DNA of 64,000 nt from Cyclobacterium salsum (GCF_010119245.1 NZ_WNKG01000004.1:248001-312000); one strand, 5' to 3'. Numbered from the stretch's first letter, positions 41,651 to 52,311 are shown. Made by a program: numbers and translations. The notes: generated from the letters alone by a model not told the origin.

Positions 41651-42718
41651 TTATTTGGATTCTTCTTCCTGGACAGTGGTAAGAAAAGGAACCAGTCCCT
41701 TGCTCACATAGGATTGCACCTGTCCCTGCTCATCGTTAAAGATAAGAAAGATTTCCAGGCCTTCCTCTGATTCCTGAATTTCCTTGGCCCTCTCCAATCC
41801 TAGAACCATAAATGCCGTGGCAAATGCATCAGCGGTCATGCAATCCGCTGCGAGCACCGTGGCACTTAACAAGCGATGTTCTACCGGATAGCCGGTAAAA
41901 GGACTAATGGTATGCGAATATTTCACGGTATCTTTGATATAAAAATTACGGTAATTTCCCGAGGTAGCCATACCCTTATTATCCAATGCAATGATGGAAT
42001 ACAAATCATTGGCAAGACCCTCTTCGGTAGGTCTCGTGACGCCCACTTTCCACAGTTCTCCGTTTTCGTTTACCCCCCTGCTTACCAATTCTCCTCCTAT
42101 TTCTACCAGGTAATTATGGATTCCCCGGCTTTCAAGAAATTTTCCCACCAGGTCCACCCCATAGCCTTTGGCGATGGCACTCAGGTCCAGGTAGCTGTCC
42201 GGATTGGATTTCTTAATTCCACTTTGATCAAACAGCAATTGATCAAAGCCTACCCGTTCTAAAAGCTGTCGGACTTCCACACTGTCTTTCAAGGAGGCTC
42301 CTTCCGGACCAAATCCCCAAACATTAACCAAAGGTCCGATGGTCGGGTCAAAAGCCCCAGAAGTGGCTTCATACACCTGCCCACTGGCCGCTAACACCGG
42401 GTACAGGTAAGGGGATTCGAATTCCAACGAATCATTCCGGTTAAACCTGCTTAATTCCGAATCGGGAATATAGGTAGACAGGGATTGATTGATATCAACC
42501 AGTAACGAATCGATTTCCTCCTGAAGATCCCTTCTGCCCGGGTCCAGGTAAACCACCCGGTAGCTGGTACCCATGGTAGGGCCTGTGAGTACCAATTTTT
42601 GATCATCCGATTCTTCAATGGCCGGTGCATTTTGGTTTTGCCTGTAGAGATACACCATAAATACCACCAACAATAACAAAATGCTGTAAATGATATTTTT
42701 CTTGGCAGATTTTCGCAT
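41651..42718 (-). CDS. apbE: FAD:protein FMN transferase
   Basis: A 355-residue ApbE/RnfG-flavinylating enzyme. An N-terminal signal-anchor helix (IIYSILLLLVVFMVYLY) precedes the catalytic domain: GPTMGTSYRVVY, GAFDPTIGPLVNVWGFG, DLSAIAKGYGVDLVG, GNYRNFY, and HTISPFTGYPV with the Mg-binding region TADAFATAF. It transfers FMN from FAD to a Thr of target proteins such as Rnf or Nqr subunits outside the cytoplasm. No target gene is nearby. It is the first gene of a two-gene operon with the ZIP transporter. Confidence 0.93.
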   Translation of the reverse strand: MRKSAKKNIIYSILLLLVVFMVYLYRQNQNAPAIEESDDQKLVLTGPTMGTSYRVVYLDPGRRDLQEEIDSLLVDINQSLSTYIPDSELSRFNRNDSLEFESPYLYPVLAASGQVYEATSGAFDPTIGPLVNVWGFGPEGASLKDSVEVRQLLERVGFDQLLFDQSGIKKSNPDSYLDLSAIAKGYGVDLVGKFLESRGIHNYLVEIGGELVSRGVNENGELWKVGVTRPTEEGLANDLYSIIALDNKGMATSGNYRNFYIKDTVKYSHTISPFTGYPVEHRLLSATVLAADCMTADAFATAFMVLGLERAKEIQESEEGLEIFLIFNDEQGQVQSYVSKGLVPFLTTVQEEESK

Positions 42719-42848
42719 AAAACGATGTCTGTTTTAATTTTCCGAAAGTTAATTTTTATTTTCCAAATGCCCTTCGTTTTTACCTATTATCCTTTGGTTG
42801 GGGAGGCAGGTAAAGCCAAATGGTAACTGAAAACCGGACCAATTTTTT

Positions 42849-42856
42849 TATATTTG
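42849..42856 (+). promoter_or_regulatory. Candidate -7 element for ruvB
   Basis: TATATTTG fits TAnnTTTG. Transcription starting near 42862 would leave about 14 bases before ATG 42876. No TTG is seen at -33. Confidence 0.4.
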
Positions 42857-42875
42857 TAATTCTTAGCTAGTGAAT

Positions 42876-43913
42876 ATGAGAGAAGATTATCTGCGTGGTG
42901 ACGAAGAAAGCCTGGGATCGGGAGACAAAGAAATAGAAAAGGCTTTAAGACCACTGAGTTTTGAGGATTTTACCGGTCAGAAAAAAACCGTTGAAAATAT
43001 AAAGGTTTTCGTTTTGGCCGCCAAAAGACGGGGAGAATCCCTCGATCACGTGCTGCTTCACGGGCCTCCCGGTCTGGGGAAAACGACCTTGAGTCATATC
43101 ATTGCCAATGAGCTGGAATCCAGCCTAAAAATCACCTCCGGTCCGGTGCTGGACAAGCCATCTGACCTGGCAGGTCTTTTAACAAATCTAGAAGAAGGAG
43201 ATGTCCTCTTTATTGATGAAATTCACCGGCTCAATCCCGTTGTAGAAGAATACCTGTATTCCGCCATGGAGGATTTCCGGATTGATATCATGCTGGACTC
43301 CGGGCCCAACGCCCGCTCCGTACAAATTAGCTTGAATCCCTTCACGCTGGTCGGAGCCACCACCCGCTCCGGCCTGCTTACCTCTCCCTTACGGGCCCGG
43401 TTTGGGATCAACGCAAGGTTGGAGTATTACGATGCAGAATTGCTTCGAACCATCGTCAAGCGTTCTGCCTCCATCCTGGGCACTCCATTGGATGAAGAAG
43501 CTGCTTTTGAGATTGCCAGGCGAAGCAGAGGCACGCCGAGAATTGCCAACAACCTGTTGCGCCGAACCCGGGATTTCGCAGAAATAAAAGGGGATGGAAG
43601 GATCAGCCTGGACATCGCAAAAATGGCACTCAACGCACTGGATGTAGATGTAAACGGACTGGATGAAATGGATAACCGCATCCTGATGACCATCATTAAA
43701 AAGTTTAATGGTGGACCGGTAGGCATCTCTACCATTGCCACCGCTTGTGGAGAGGAGGCCGAAACGATAGAGGAAGTTTACGAACCATTTTTGATTCAGG
43801 AAGGGTACCTTAAAAGAACCAGCCGGGGAAGGATGGCCACTGAACTGGCCTACGGACATTTAAAAATCAAGCCTGATTTTGGTGGTCAATCCGGTAGTCT
43901 TTTTGATTTGTAG
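42876..43913 (+). CDS. ruvB: Holliday junction branch migration helicase RuvB
   Basis: A 345-residue AAA+ motor that drives branch migration with RuvA. Motifs: Walker [13 protein letters not shown], Walker [10 protein letters not shown], sensor 1 [10 protein letters not shown], arginine finger region PLRARFG, and the C-terminal winged helix ([18 protein letters not shown]). The start is ATG 42876 (MREDYLRG), matching the family; a GTG two codons upstream is possible. queG follows after 35 bases and may be cotranscribed. Confidence 0.97.
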   Translation: MREDYLRGDEESLGSGDKEIEKALRPLSFEDFTGQKKTVENIKVFVLAAKRRGESLDHVLLHGPPGLGKTTLSHIIANELESSLKITSGPVLDKPSDLAGLLTNLEEGDVLFIDEIHRLNPVVEEYLYSAMEDFRIDIMLDSGPNARSVQISLNPFTLVGATTRSGLLTSPLRARFGINARLEYYDAELLRTIVKRSASILGTPLDEEAAFEIARRSRGTPRIANNLLRRTRDFAEIKGDGRISLDIAKMALNALDVDVNGLDEMDNRILMTIIKKFNGGPVGISTIATACGEEAETIEEVYEPFLIQEGYLKRTSRGRMATELAYGHLKIKPDFGGQSGSLFDL

Positions 43914-43948
43914 TCGTTACCCTGCTCCTCATTCGATACCCATAATTT

Positions 43949-44881
43949 ATGGATGCCAGAGAAAAAAACAGTCAGTTAATCAAAGAAACAGCCCAAAAGC
44001 TGGGATTCGACTTTTGTGGTATCGCCAGGTCCGCCTTTTTAGAAGAGGAAGCAGCAAAATTAGAATCCTGGTTAGACAACAACTACCAGGGCAAAATGGC
44101 CTATATGGCCAATCATTTTGACAAAAGACTGGATCCGGGCAAACTTGTGGATAACGCCAAGTCGGTCATCAGTCTGATATACAATTATTACCCCCCAAAG
44201 AAGCTGCCGGAAGGAACAGAAGACATCAAAATCGCCAAATATGCTTATGGAAAAGATTACCACTTTGTCATTAAAGACAAACTCAAAAGGTTTCTTCAAA
44301 TCCTAAAGGAAGAAATCGGAGACATCAATGGCAGGGCTTTTGTCGATAGTGCGCCGGTCATGGAAAGGCAGTGGGCTCAAAAGGCAGGATTAGGCTGGAC
44401 CGGAAAAAACAGTTTACTTTTAAATCAGCACATGGGCAGTTTCTTTTTTCTGGCAGAGCTGATCATTGACCTACCCCTTCACTACGACGCACCCATTGCC
44501 CACGATTATTGTGGCACTTGTACGCGCTGCATTGATGCCTGCCCTACGGATGCCATCCTGCAGGCCAACCTGGTGGATGCCTCCAAATGCATCTCCTACC
44601 TGACCATCGAGCTCAAGGAAGAAATTCCGGAGGAATTCAAGGGAAAAATGGAAAACTGGGCCTTTGGCTGCGATATCTGTCAGGACGTGTGCCCCTGGAA
44701 TCGTTTTTCAAAACCGCATCAAGAACCCGAATTTTTACCCCAGCCGGAGTTGGAATCGCTGGATTGGGAAGAAATGACCAAAGAAACGTTTGATCGGGTT
44801 TTTAAAAAGTCGGCGTTGAAACGCAGCAAATGGGAAGGACTGCGCAGAAATATCAAGTTTATTCAGGTAAATCAGGAATGA
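43949..44881 (+). CDS. queG: Epoxyqueuosine reductase
   Basis: A 310-residue protein that reduces epoxyqueuosine to queuosine in tRNA, using cobalamin and two 4Fe-4S clusters. Signatures: [38 protein letters not shown], cluster motifs [16 protein letters not shown] and [13 protein letters not shown]. The C-terminal HEAT-like repeat domain of longer homologues is absent, which is normal for this length class. It is probably in one transcript with ruvB. Confidence 0.95.
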   Translation: MDAREKNSQLIKETAQKLGFDFCGIARSAFLEEEAAKLESWLDNNYQGKMAYMANHFDKRLDPGKLVDNAKSVISLIYNYYPPKKLPEGTEDIKIAKYAYGKDYHFVIKDKLKRFLQILKEEIGDINGRAFVDSAPVMERQWAQKAGLGWTGKNSLLLNQHMGSFFFLAELIIDLPLHYDAPIAHDYCGTCTRCIDACPTDAILQANLVDASKCISYLTIELKEEIPEEFKGKMENWAFGCDICQDVCPWNRFSKPHQEPEFLPQPELESLDWEEMTKETFDRVFKKSALKRSKWEGLRRNIKFIQVNQE

Positions 44882-45068
44882 TGGGTCAGCTCCTCGGTTT
44901 TGGTAGGTACTGCTATTTATCAGCCCAACTTCCGCTAAGAATAGTTAACTTTTAAAATTTCTGGCTAATTTCCCACCATTTTTTTCAAAAAAGCAAAACA
45001 TTTTAAGTTTGCCGGTGCTTTTATTATATTAAAAACTATCTAACTAATTAATTCCAAAATAAAATCAA

Positions 45069-45076
45069 TATTTTTG
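45069..45076 (+). promoter_or_regulatory. Candidate -7 element for the susC/susD operon
   Basis: TATTTTTG fits TAnnTTTG and would give a leader of about 85 bases. A second match, TAAGTTTG, is at 45004-45011. Neither has a clear TTG at -33, so the choice is uncertain. The interval 44882-45168 is AT-rich and holds no gene. Confidence 0.35.
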
Positions 45077-45168
45077 CCTCATTGTGATTTATTACTAACT
45101 ATCATTTCGATTATTTAGTTAATTTATCACCATTAATTGTTAATTAACCTCAATCTAAATTTAGTTCT

Positions 45169-48138
45169 ATGTCAAACCTTTACCGATTTTCATTGGTCAT
45201 GTTTTTGTCCCTACTCAGTATGGGATGGACGCATGCACAGTACAGCGTATCGGGTATCATTACCGACGAACGCACTGGAGACCCCATGATAGGGGCAAGT
45301 ATACTGGTTCGCAACACCACAAAGGGAACCGTAACCGACCTGGATGGCAGGTTTAATCTGAATTTCGATGACAATGCATCGGCTACCCTCGTTATCTCCT
45401 CCTTGGGATACCTTAGCCAAAACATTGATGTTGGGCCCAATACCAACACTACCCTTAGCGTAGCCCTTCAGGAAGATGCTACCAATCTGGAAGAAGTAGT
45501 GGTGACAGGATTGGCCTCTTCCGTCAAGCGGTCCAACCTGGCCAATGCGGTGTCATCCGTTTCTTCCCGGGAGTTAACCGGAACGACTACTATACAAACC
45601 ACCGATGGGGCTCTTTATGGTAAAATTGCCGGAGCAAACATCCGTTCCAATGGAGGGGCTCCGGGAGGAGGTTTATCCATTCAGTTACGTGGAATTTCAA
45701 GCCTTACCGGCGCGTCACAACCACTTATTATACTGGATGGTGTCTATATCAATAACTCCTTCCAACGAACCGGGCGTGCTACCGTCACCGGTGCAGGCAA
45801 TGAGAGTCAGGATGATGGATCCAACAGACTTGCTGATCTCAACCCGGCAGATATTGAAACCATTGAAGTCCTTAAAGGACCGTCCGCTGCCGCTATTTAT
45901 GGTACCCGTGCCAATGCAGGGGTGATCATCATCACCACCAAGCGTGGAGCTGAGGGCAAAACCAAAGTATCCCTTTCCCAGGATATCGGTTTTGCACAAC
46001 CATTACGCCTTTTGGGAACAGACGACTGGAGTGAAGAAAAAATCAATGCCTTTTTCCCGGAAGACAGAAGGCCTCTAGAATTACAGCGCTTCAGAGAAGG
46101 AACCAGGATTGATTATGAAGATTATTTCTATAACAACACGGCCTTACTCAGTAATACCCGGCTGACGGTGTCCGGCGGTAGTGAGAAAACGAAGTTTTAT
46201 GTTTCCGGAAATATTAATTCAGAAGACGGAACAGTGAAAAATACCGGTTTTGATCGCTTTTCGCTGAGAGCCAACCTGGACCATAATATCACGGATAAGA
46301 TCAAATTGGGCATATCCTCCAACTATATCAAATCCACATCAGATAGGGGATTTACAGGTAACCAAAACAATTCCGGCGCAAGTATAGGATATAGCATGGC
46401 TTATATTCCAAACTACTTTGACATCAGGCCTGACGAAAACGGTGTCTACCCCACCAATCCTTACTTTAGCGAAAATCCTGCGGCGGTTACCGATCATGCG
46501 GAGAACACATCCGACGTACAGCGTTTTGTTCAGGCTTTTACCCTGGACATTGACTTGTTCAGCAATAGCAATAGCTTCCTGAAAGCCAATGTGGCCGGGG
46601 GGTTAGATTTTCTTCAAAACTCCACATTGATTTACCTGCCGGAATTTCTTCAATACCAACGCGGGCAGGCCAATCCTGGAGACGTGTTTTGGGGAAAGCA
46701 AGAAAGCTTTAATACCAATTTCCAGGCGGCATTGGTCTATAACTTTAATCTGGGGAAAGTTAACATGAACTCACAGGCTGGTATGGTTAGACTGGACTTT
46801 AGCAACAGTTCCTTATTTAACAGGGGACGGGGTCTGGTACCGGGCCAAACCAACCTGCAGCAAGCCTCTGTACAGGAAATTGCCGAACAATATACTAGTG
46901 AGGTTCAGGAAGCGGGTATTTTCCTCCAGCAAGAAGCAAATTTTGAAGATAAAATCATCGGTACGGTGGGTGTTCGTTGGGATAAGTCTACGCTGAATGG
47001 AGATCCCAATCAATATTATAGCTTTCCGAGGGCTTCCTTAGCGTTAAATCTAGCAAATTTTGATTTTTGGAATTCCGGTTTTATGAATCAATTGAAACCC
47101 AGGATCGCCTACGGTGAAACGGCGGGACCGGTTGAATTCGGAAATACCTTTTCCAGGCTTGAAGGAGCCAATATTGGGGGTTTATTAGGTTCTGTGGTGG
47201 GACTTCAGATAGGTAACACACAGATTCGGCCGGAAACAGCTACTGAACTAGAGTTTGGGGTAGATTTTGGATTCCTAAACAACCGATTTGCCTTAGAGGC
47301 AACCTATTACATTAAAAATACCCAAAACAATATCCAGGACCTAAACCTGGCACCCTCCACCGGCGTAAATACCGTCCCCAGCAACGAAGCGGAGTTGCAA
47401 AACAAAGGATTGGAATTAAGTCTCTCAGGGACGGTAGTCGACCAGGCAAACTTCAACTGGTTTACGCGAATTATGTATTGGCAAAACCGGGTGAATATGA
47501 CCCGCCTCGGTATTCCGCAGTATAACCTGGGAGCCTTTGGTACCGGTTTGGGCACCTTCTATTATGCAGAGGATTTTGCACCAACCACCATTATTGGTAC
47601 GCCTGCCGATTCGGATCACCCAAGTGGATTTACGGTTTGGGGAAATGCCCAGCCCAAATTCAACACTTCCTTTTATAATACCATGCGCATCTACAACAAC
47701 CTGGAATTGTCATTCCTGGTAGAATGGCGGCAAGGCGGGGATAATATCAACCTGACATCTTTCCTTTCCGATTCCGGAGGAACTACCAACGGATGGTTTG
47801 AAGATGATAACAATGACGGTGTACCAAACGGAAGGCAACGCCCACCTGCCCCTTACAACAATGCGGGAAGATGGGTACAGGATGCCTCTTTTGTAAAAGT
47901 TCGAGAGATAGGATTGTTTTACACCCTTCCCAAAGCCTCTGTAAGCAATGCCTTTGGTAATGCACTGGAAGGCGTTCGTTTAGGTATGTCCGTAAACAAT
48001 GCCTTTCTATTCAGCGATTACGATGGCTACGATCCCGAAACGTCCACTTTTGGTGCACGATCGGTAGATAATAATGTCGATATCGCCCCCTACCCAACAC
48101 CGAGAAGGATTTTCTTTCACGTAAATCTTGATTTTTAA
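45169..48138 (+). CDS. SusC-like TonB-dependent outer-membrane receptor
   Basis: A 989-residue outer-membrane transporter. The signal peptide (to about residue 24, THAQ) is followed by a carboxypeptidase-regulatory-like domain (SVSGIITDERTGDPMIGASI), the SusC TonB-box-like segment (NLEEVVVTGL), a plug domain (about 115-235, with PLIILDGVYI and EVLKGPSAAAIYGTRANAG) and a 22-strand barrel ending in FFHVNLDF with the usual terminal Phe. It imports a ligand captured by SusD, powered by TonB. No anti-sigma-interacting STN domain is present. No polysaccharide-degrading genes are nearby, so the substrate is unknown. Confidence 0.96.
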   Translation: MSNLYRFSLVMFLSLLSMGWTHAQYSVSGIITDERTGDPMIGASILVRNTTKGTVTDLDGRFNLNFDDNASATLVISSLGYLSQNIDVGPNTNTTLSVALQEDATNLEEVVVTGLASSVKRSNLANAVSSVSSRELTGTTTIQTTDGALYGKIAGANIRSNGGAPGGGLSIQLRGISSLTGASQPLIILDGVYINNSFQRTGRATVTGAGNESQDDGSNRLADLNPADIETIEVLKGPSAAAIYGTRANAGVIIITTKRGAEGKTKVSLSQDIGFAQPLRLLGTDDWSEEKINAFFPEDRRPLELQRFREGTRIDYEDYFYNNTALLSNTRLTVSGGSEKTKFYVSGNINSEDGTVKNTGFDRFSLRANLDHNITDKIKLGISSNYIKSTSDRGFTGNQNNSGASIGYSMAYIPNYFDIRPDENGVYPTNPYFSENPAAVTDHAENTSDVQRFVQAFTLDIDLFSNSNSFLKANVAGGLDFLQNSTLIYLPEFLQYQRGQANPGDVFWGKQESFNTNFQAALVYNFNLGKVNMNSQAGMVRLDFSNSSLFNRGRGLVPGQTNLQQASVQEIAEQYTSEVQEAGIFLQQEANFEDKIIGTVGVRWDKSTLNGDPNQYYSFPRASLALNLANFDFWNSGFMNQLKPRIAYGETAGPVEFGNTFSRLEGANIGGLLGSVVGLQIGNTQIRPETATELEFGVDFGFLNNRFALEATYYIKNTQNNIQDLNLAPSTGVNTVPSNEAELQNKGLELSLSGTVVDQANFNWFTRIMYWQNRVNMTRLGIPQYNLGAFGTGLGTFYYAEDFAPTTIIGTPADSDHPSGFTVWGNAQPKFNTSFYNTMRIYNNLELSFLVEWRQGGDNINLTSFLSDSGGTTNGWFEDDNNDGVPNGRQRPPAPYNNAGRWVQDASFVKVREIGLFYTLPKASVSNAFGNALEGVRLGMSVNNAFLFSDYDGYDPETSTFGARSVDNNVDIAPYPTPRRIFFHVNLDF

Positions 48139-48148
48139 TCCTAAACCA

Positions 48149-49537
48149 ATGAAGACAATGAGCACACTAAAGAAATATATAGGATTAAGCGTGATTGCAG
48201 GACTACTCATGGTTAGCTGCAACCCGTTGGAACTGGATCAAATAGATGATCCCAACAATCCCTCTGTGGGAAGTGTCAGTGAAAATGCCTCTCGTTCCCA
48301 AATTCAGTTTTTGATCACAGGATTGGAGTCCAGGCACAGGGATTACGTCGAAAATGTATCCCGGGCATGGAACACCTTTGGGAGAGAAATCTGGTATCTG
48401 AACGGATCAGACCCTCGTTTCCAGACGGATTGGCTCGGCCAGGCAGGTAGGGAACCCGACCGGGTTTATTTTGGATTTGGCTCCACCGGTGGAGGTTCAT
48501 GGGCCGATCCCTACCAGGCAATCCGCCAGGCCAACGTGCTGATCTCCGCCGCTGAAAACACCGGCAACCTGAGTGCGGAGGAGCAAGCGGCAATCTCCGG
48601 TTTCGCCCGCATGATTCAGGGGTATCAGTTTATGATTCCAGCGAATTTTGTCTACGAAAACGGCATCCGGATTGACGTGGAAGACCCGCTTAATCCAGGT
48701 CCTTACGTTTCCTACGAAGCCGGAATGGAGCACTCCCGTTCCTTGCTCGAAACCGCAGACGAATTACTGCAGACAGCCGGTTCCGGTGATTTTCCTTTTA
48801 CCTTAACCCCGGGATTTGCCGGATTTACATCGTTGGAGAGAATCCGGGAAATTAATAATGCCATCTTAGCCAGAACCAATACCTACCTGGAAGACTGGGA
48901 AGGTGTATTAACTGCCTTGGATAATTCATTTATGGATTTGGAGGGGGACCTGCAGGCAGGTCCTGCTCATCCGTATACTGGTGCTCCGGACTTATTTAAC
49001 CCCTTGTTTTACATTCGGGATGCCGCCATAAATACCATCGTGGTGGTGCATCCTTCCGTTTTGGAAGATGCTACCGAAGGGGATGCAAGGGTGGCTGAGA
49101 AATTTTTTGAACGGGAAGAACCGGTAATCATTACAACCGATGCGACCCCACTGGTGGGTACCCACCAGGACAACCGATGGCCAAGTAACACCACCCCCAT
49201 TCCCTTTATCCGGAATGAAGAGTTGATTTTGCTAAAGGCAGAGGCACATGCACAGTTAGGTGAGACAGATCTTGCGGTGCAAGCAATCAATGTAATCCGG
49301 AATGCAGCAGAAATTGGAGATTACACCGGAGCTACTGATCAGGCCAGCCTTATCGACGAGATTTTGTACCAGCGGAGGTACTCCTTATGGGCTGAACCCT
49401 GGGGACACCGTTGGATCGATGCCCGCCGGTACGGGCGCCTGGATGAAATCGATACTTCATTTGACCAGGGATCTATTTTTCTTCAATTTCCTCATCCACA
49501 AGCGGAAGTAAACTGGGATATCTATGCGGAAGATTGA
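48149..49537 (+). CDS. SusD/RagB-like nutrient-binding lipoprotein
   Basis: A 462-residue lipoprotein (lipobox LLMVSC). It follows the SusC stop by ten bases; ATG 48149 is chosen over an out-of-context frame extension inside susC. SusD features: N-terminal LELDQIDDPNNPSVG, helical TPR-like region, EELILLKAEAHAQLGE and ILYQRRYSLWAEPWGHRWID near the end. It caps the SusC barrel and binds the ligand. The C-terminal half ends directly before a terminator, so the operon has just two genes. Confidence 0.94.
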   Translation: MKTMSTLKKYIGLSVIAGLLMVSCNPLELDQIDDPNNPSVGSVSENASRSQIQFLITGLESRHRDYVENVSRAWNTFGREIWYLNGSDPRFQTDWLGQAGREPDRVYFGFGSTGGGSWADPYQAIRQANVLISAAENTGNLSAEEQAAISGFARMIQGYQFMIPANFVYENGIRIDVEDPLNPGPYVSYEAGMEHSRSLLETADELLQTAGSGDFPFTLTPGFAGFTSLERIREINNAILARTNTYLEDWEGVLTALDNSFMDLEGDLQAGPAHPYTGAPDLFNPLFYIRDAAINTIVVVHPSVLEDATEGDARVAEKFFEREEPVIITTDATPLVGTHQDNRWPSNTTPIPFIRNEELILLKAEAHAQLGETDLAVQAINVIRNAAEIGDYTGATDQASLIDEILYQRRYSLWAEPWGHRWIDARRYGRLDEIDTSFDQGSIFLQFPHPQAEVNWDIYAED

Positions 49538-49560
49538 TCTGTTTTAGATTTCATTATATA

Positions 49561-49595
49561 AAAAAGTCATTCCCGAGTCAGGGAATGACTTTTTT
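49561..49595. terminator. Bidirectional terminator after susC/susD
   Basis: AAAAAGTCATTCCC (49561-49574) pairs perfectly with GGGAATGACTTTTT (49581-49594) around a 6-base loop, with T-runs on both strands. It serves the susC/susD operon and could also stop minus-strand transcripts. Bases 49596-49815 hold no gene. Confidence 0.92.
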
Positions 49596-49815
49596 AATTT
49601 ACGGGACCCGGATAATAATATGAATAGCTGCTGTCTAGAAATCTTTCGGTTGGGTTAGCCAAACGCATGGAAAGTAGGTTATTTATTGATCCGTTCAAGA
49701 CGAATTCCCCAAATACCAAAAGGAAAAATTATTGAATTTATAGGCAAACCTGTTTTTCGGATGGTTGATGTAAAAAAGTAATTTCAGGCGAGAGGTGGCA
49801 GATTTAACAAATAAC

Positions 49816-50454
49816 TTATTCGAGTACCCTGAAAAGGTAGGAAATAGTGAATTCCAATTGGGTAAAATTGATGTCAAATATCCGTTCCTGGGATTCAGGC
49901 CTACCAAATTCATACGAATAGCGCGCCTCTCCCTGAAGGGTATGCTTTCCAAACAACTTTGAAATTCCCACACCAGCCGTCAAGCCATACATCAATTTTC
50001 GAGGTTCGTCAGTCGGCTGACCATAGGTTGGAATAACGAGTTCTCCTTCCACGACCCGTTTCACATCCCTCACATCCAGGAGGTATCCCACATGCGGGCC
50101 GAGTTTGATATGAAACCTTCCCGAATTGCCCAGGTAAAAATTAGATAGTATCGGAATTTTAATATAATCAAACTGGGTTTCATTTCCCGTGTTGATCGTA
50201 TCTGTTGCTGCATAACCGGTAGTTAGAAACTGAAACTCTATCTGTGCTCCTGCATTTTTCTCAAAAAATTGTTCAATCACCAGGGAATAAGTTGGCGCAG
50301 CCAAGCCCGTGACGCTGCGGGGAAAACTTCCCAGGGTAACCCGGTAGGACGCACTCGACTCCGTAAATCCCCCACGGATCCCCACACTGGTCTGCGCTAA
50401 AAGATCACTGGAAGCCAAAAAAATAATTACCAAAAGAGGCCAACCGATTTTCAT
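49816..50454 (-). CDS. Outer-membrane beta-barrel protein (PorT/OMP_b-brl-like)
   Basis: A 212-residue protein with a signal peptide (MKIGWPLLVIIFLASSDLLAQ). Alternating strands such as SVGIRGGFTESSASYRV, QFDYIKIPILSNFYLG, FHIKLGPHVGYLLDV and the final FTQLEFTISYLFRVLE fit a small eight-stranded barrel of the Bacteroidota outer-membrane family (PF13568 type). Function unknown. It lies downstream of a 67-residue gene and gltX on the same strand. Confidence 0.83.
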   Translation of the reverse strand: MKIGWPLLVIIFLASSDLLAQTSVGIRGGFTESSASYRVTLGSFPRSVTGLAAPTYSLVIEQFFEKNAGAQIEFQFLTTGYAATDTINTGNETQFDYIKIPILSNFYLGNSGRFHIKLGPHVGYLLDVRDVKRVVEGELVIPTYGQPTDEPRKLMYGLTAGVGISKLFGKHTLQGEARYSYEFGRPESQERIFDINFTQLEFTISYLFRVLE

Positions 50455-50487
50455 ATGAAAAAAGAAGAAGTTATGAATTATCCGCGA

Positions 50488-50691
50488 TTATTTGTCATCC
50501 TTTTTCTTGGGCTTTTTACCTTCTTCCCGGTCTCTTAATTTCTTATCATCTACGTTTTTATTAAGAAACTCGTTGATCTTATCGATGGAGAAAGAACTGG
50601 AAATTTCTCCAAATGAATTTATATTCATGTTAAAGCCTTCCAACTCCTCGTTTACTTTTGGTATGTCCTTTTTTTTCGTCTTCTTAGCCAT
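50488..50691 (-). CDS. Small charged protein of unknown function
   Basis: A 67-residue protein with Lys-rich ends (MAKKTKKKDIPKVNEELEGF and EEGKKPKKKDDK) and a short middle part (INSFGEISSSFSIDKINEFL). No signal peptide or membrane helix. It lies between gltX (48 bases upstream) and the barrel protein gene (33 bases downstream), all on the minus strand, which supports it as a real gene. Similar small proteins occur in other Bacteroidota as I recall, without a known role. Confidence 0.65.
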   Translation of the reverse strand: MAKKTKKKDIPKVNEELEGFNMNINSFGEISSSFSIDKINEFLNKNVDDKKLRDREEGKKPKKKDDK

Positions 50692-50739
50692 GGCTGTTTC
50701 TTCTTTAAAATACGACCGCTGTTCCTACCGTTGGCACAG

Positions 50740-52275
50740 TCACTGGTTCCCTAGGGTATGTAACGCAAAATCAATTCTTTTGATCAATTCCTCCCTGCCC
50801 AATATCTCAAAAATCTGCATCAAATCCGGTCCTGCTCCGACTCCAGTGACCGCAAGCCTTACAGCTTGCATCACCTTGCCCAATTTAATATCTTCCGATG
50901 CCGCCGCCGCTGCCAGCATGGATTTCGCTGATTCTGCGGACAAGGGTTCTGTTTCATCCTGCAAATGATTTCTGAATGCCTTTAAAACGGCAATGGCATC
51001 CTGATTCCATCTTTTTTCGGCCACCTGCTGATCAAACGTATCAGGGGCCACTAACATGAACTTCCCTTCATTCCATAAATCGGAAGGAAAAGTGGCCCTT
51101 TCCTTCATCACTGATGCGATTTTTTCGGCCTTTTCGGTAGACAGCGTCATACGTTCCTTTTCAAGATCTGCCAGCAGATAAGCTGCCAACTCCCGATCGG
51201 ATTTATGCCTGAGATACTGCTCATTATACCACTTGGCTTTATTTATATCAAATTTAGTGCCTGACTTGCCGATTCGTTCGATGGAGAAGGCCGCTATCAA
51301 TTCTTCCAGGGTAAAAAGCTCCCGCTGGTCTCCCGGGTTCCAACCCAAAAACGCGATAAAATTCAGAAAGGCCTCCGGCAAGTAACCCGCTTCTTTGAAG
51401 CCTGCCACCATATCACCAGATTGCGGATCTTTCCATTCAAGTGGAAAAATGGGGAATCCATGCTTTTCGGCATCTCTTTTGGACAATTTCCCGTTGCCAT
51501 CCGGCTTCAGCAATAGCGGCAAATGGGCAAATTCGGGCATACTGTCTTCCCAGCCCAAATACCGGTACAACAAAACATGTAACGGTGCCGAGGGTAACCA
51601 TTCTTCCCCGCGGATCACATGGGTAATGCCCATCAAGTGATCGTCTACAATATTGGCTAAGTGGTAAGTGGGCATGCCGTCAGATTTCATCAAAACCTTA
51701 TCATCCAGCGAATTGGAATGCACCAATACCCATCCCCTAACCATGTCATTTAACCTTACTTCTTCTTTTCGGGGTATTTTAATTCGTATGACGTAGGGCT
51801 CTCCGGAGTCAAGACGTGCCTTCACTTCGTCTGCAGGTAAAGTGAGGGAGTTCTTCATCTGCGTACGGGTGATGGAATTATACTGAGGAGACACCACCCT
51901 CGCGGCCGTTAGCCTTTGTCGCATGGCTTCGAGCTCCTCGGAGGTATCAAAAGCATAATAGGCATGTCCTTTTTCAAGCAGGTACTGCGCGTATTCCATG
52001 TACATGGTCTTGCGCTCGGATTGTCGGTAGGGTCCGCAATCCCCGGGAGTCCAGGGGCTTTCATCCGGACTGATACCGATCCAGTCCAGGGAATTTTTTA
52101 TGTAATCCTCTGCGCCAGGTACGTATCGGTTTTGGTCTGTATCCTCAATTCGTAACAAGAACTTTCCACCATTTTTACGGGCAAAAAGGTAGTTATACAA
52201 AGCAGTTCTCACACCTCCAATATGCAATGCTCCGGTAGGGGATGGAGCAAATCTTACGCGTACTTCTTTACTCAT
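50740..52275 (-). CDS. gltX: Glutamate-tRNA ligase
   Basis: A 511-residue class I aminoacyl-tRNA synthetase. The HIGH-type motif is FAPSPTGALHIGGVRT and the KMSKS-type motif is NGKLSKRDAEK. The C-terminal anticodon-binding domain (about 360-505) ends with AVRLAVTGVGAGPDLMQI. The gene has its own -7 element and probably drives the small downstream genes as well. Whether it also charges tRNA-Gln cannot be told from sequence. Confidence 0.96.
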   Translation of the reverse strand: MSKEVRVRFAPSPTGALHIGGVRTALYNYLFARKNGGKFLLRIEDTDQNRYVPGAEDYIKNSLDWIGISPDESPWTPGDCGPYRQSERKTMYMEYAQYLLEKGHAYYAFDTSEELEAMRQRLTAARVVSPQYNSITRTQMKNSLTLPADEVKARLDSGEPYVIRIKIPRKEEVRLNDMVRGWVLVHSNSLDDKVLMKSDGMPTYHLANIVDDHLMGITHVIRGEEWLPSAPLHVLLYRYLGWEDSMPEFAHLPLLLKPDGNGKLSKRDAEKHGFPIFPLEWKDPQSGDMVAGFKEAGYLPEAFLNFIAFLGWNPGDQRELFTLEELIAAFSIERIGKSGTKFDINKAKWYNEQYLRHKSDRELAAYLLADLEKERMTLSTEKAEKIASVMKERATFPSDLWNEGKFMLVAPDTFDQQVAEKRWNQDAIAVLKAFRNHLQDETEPLSAESAKSMLAAAAASEDIKLGKVMQAVRLAVTGVGAGPDLMQIFEILGREELIKRIDFALHTLGNQ

Positions 52276-52303
52276 AGACAGCCTTCAATTTCTTTTAAGA
52301 GGG

Positions 52304-52311
52304 CAAAGATA
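52304..52311 (-). promoter_or_regulatory. Candidate -7 element for gltX
   Basis: On the minus strand TATCTTTG (52311-52304) fits TAnnTTTG. A TTTG lies 24 bases further upstream, slightly beyond the usual spacing. The leader would be about 23 bases. Confidence 0.45.
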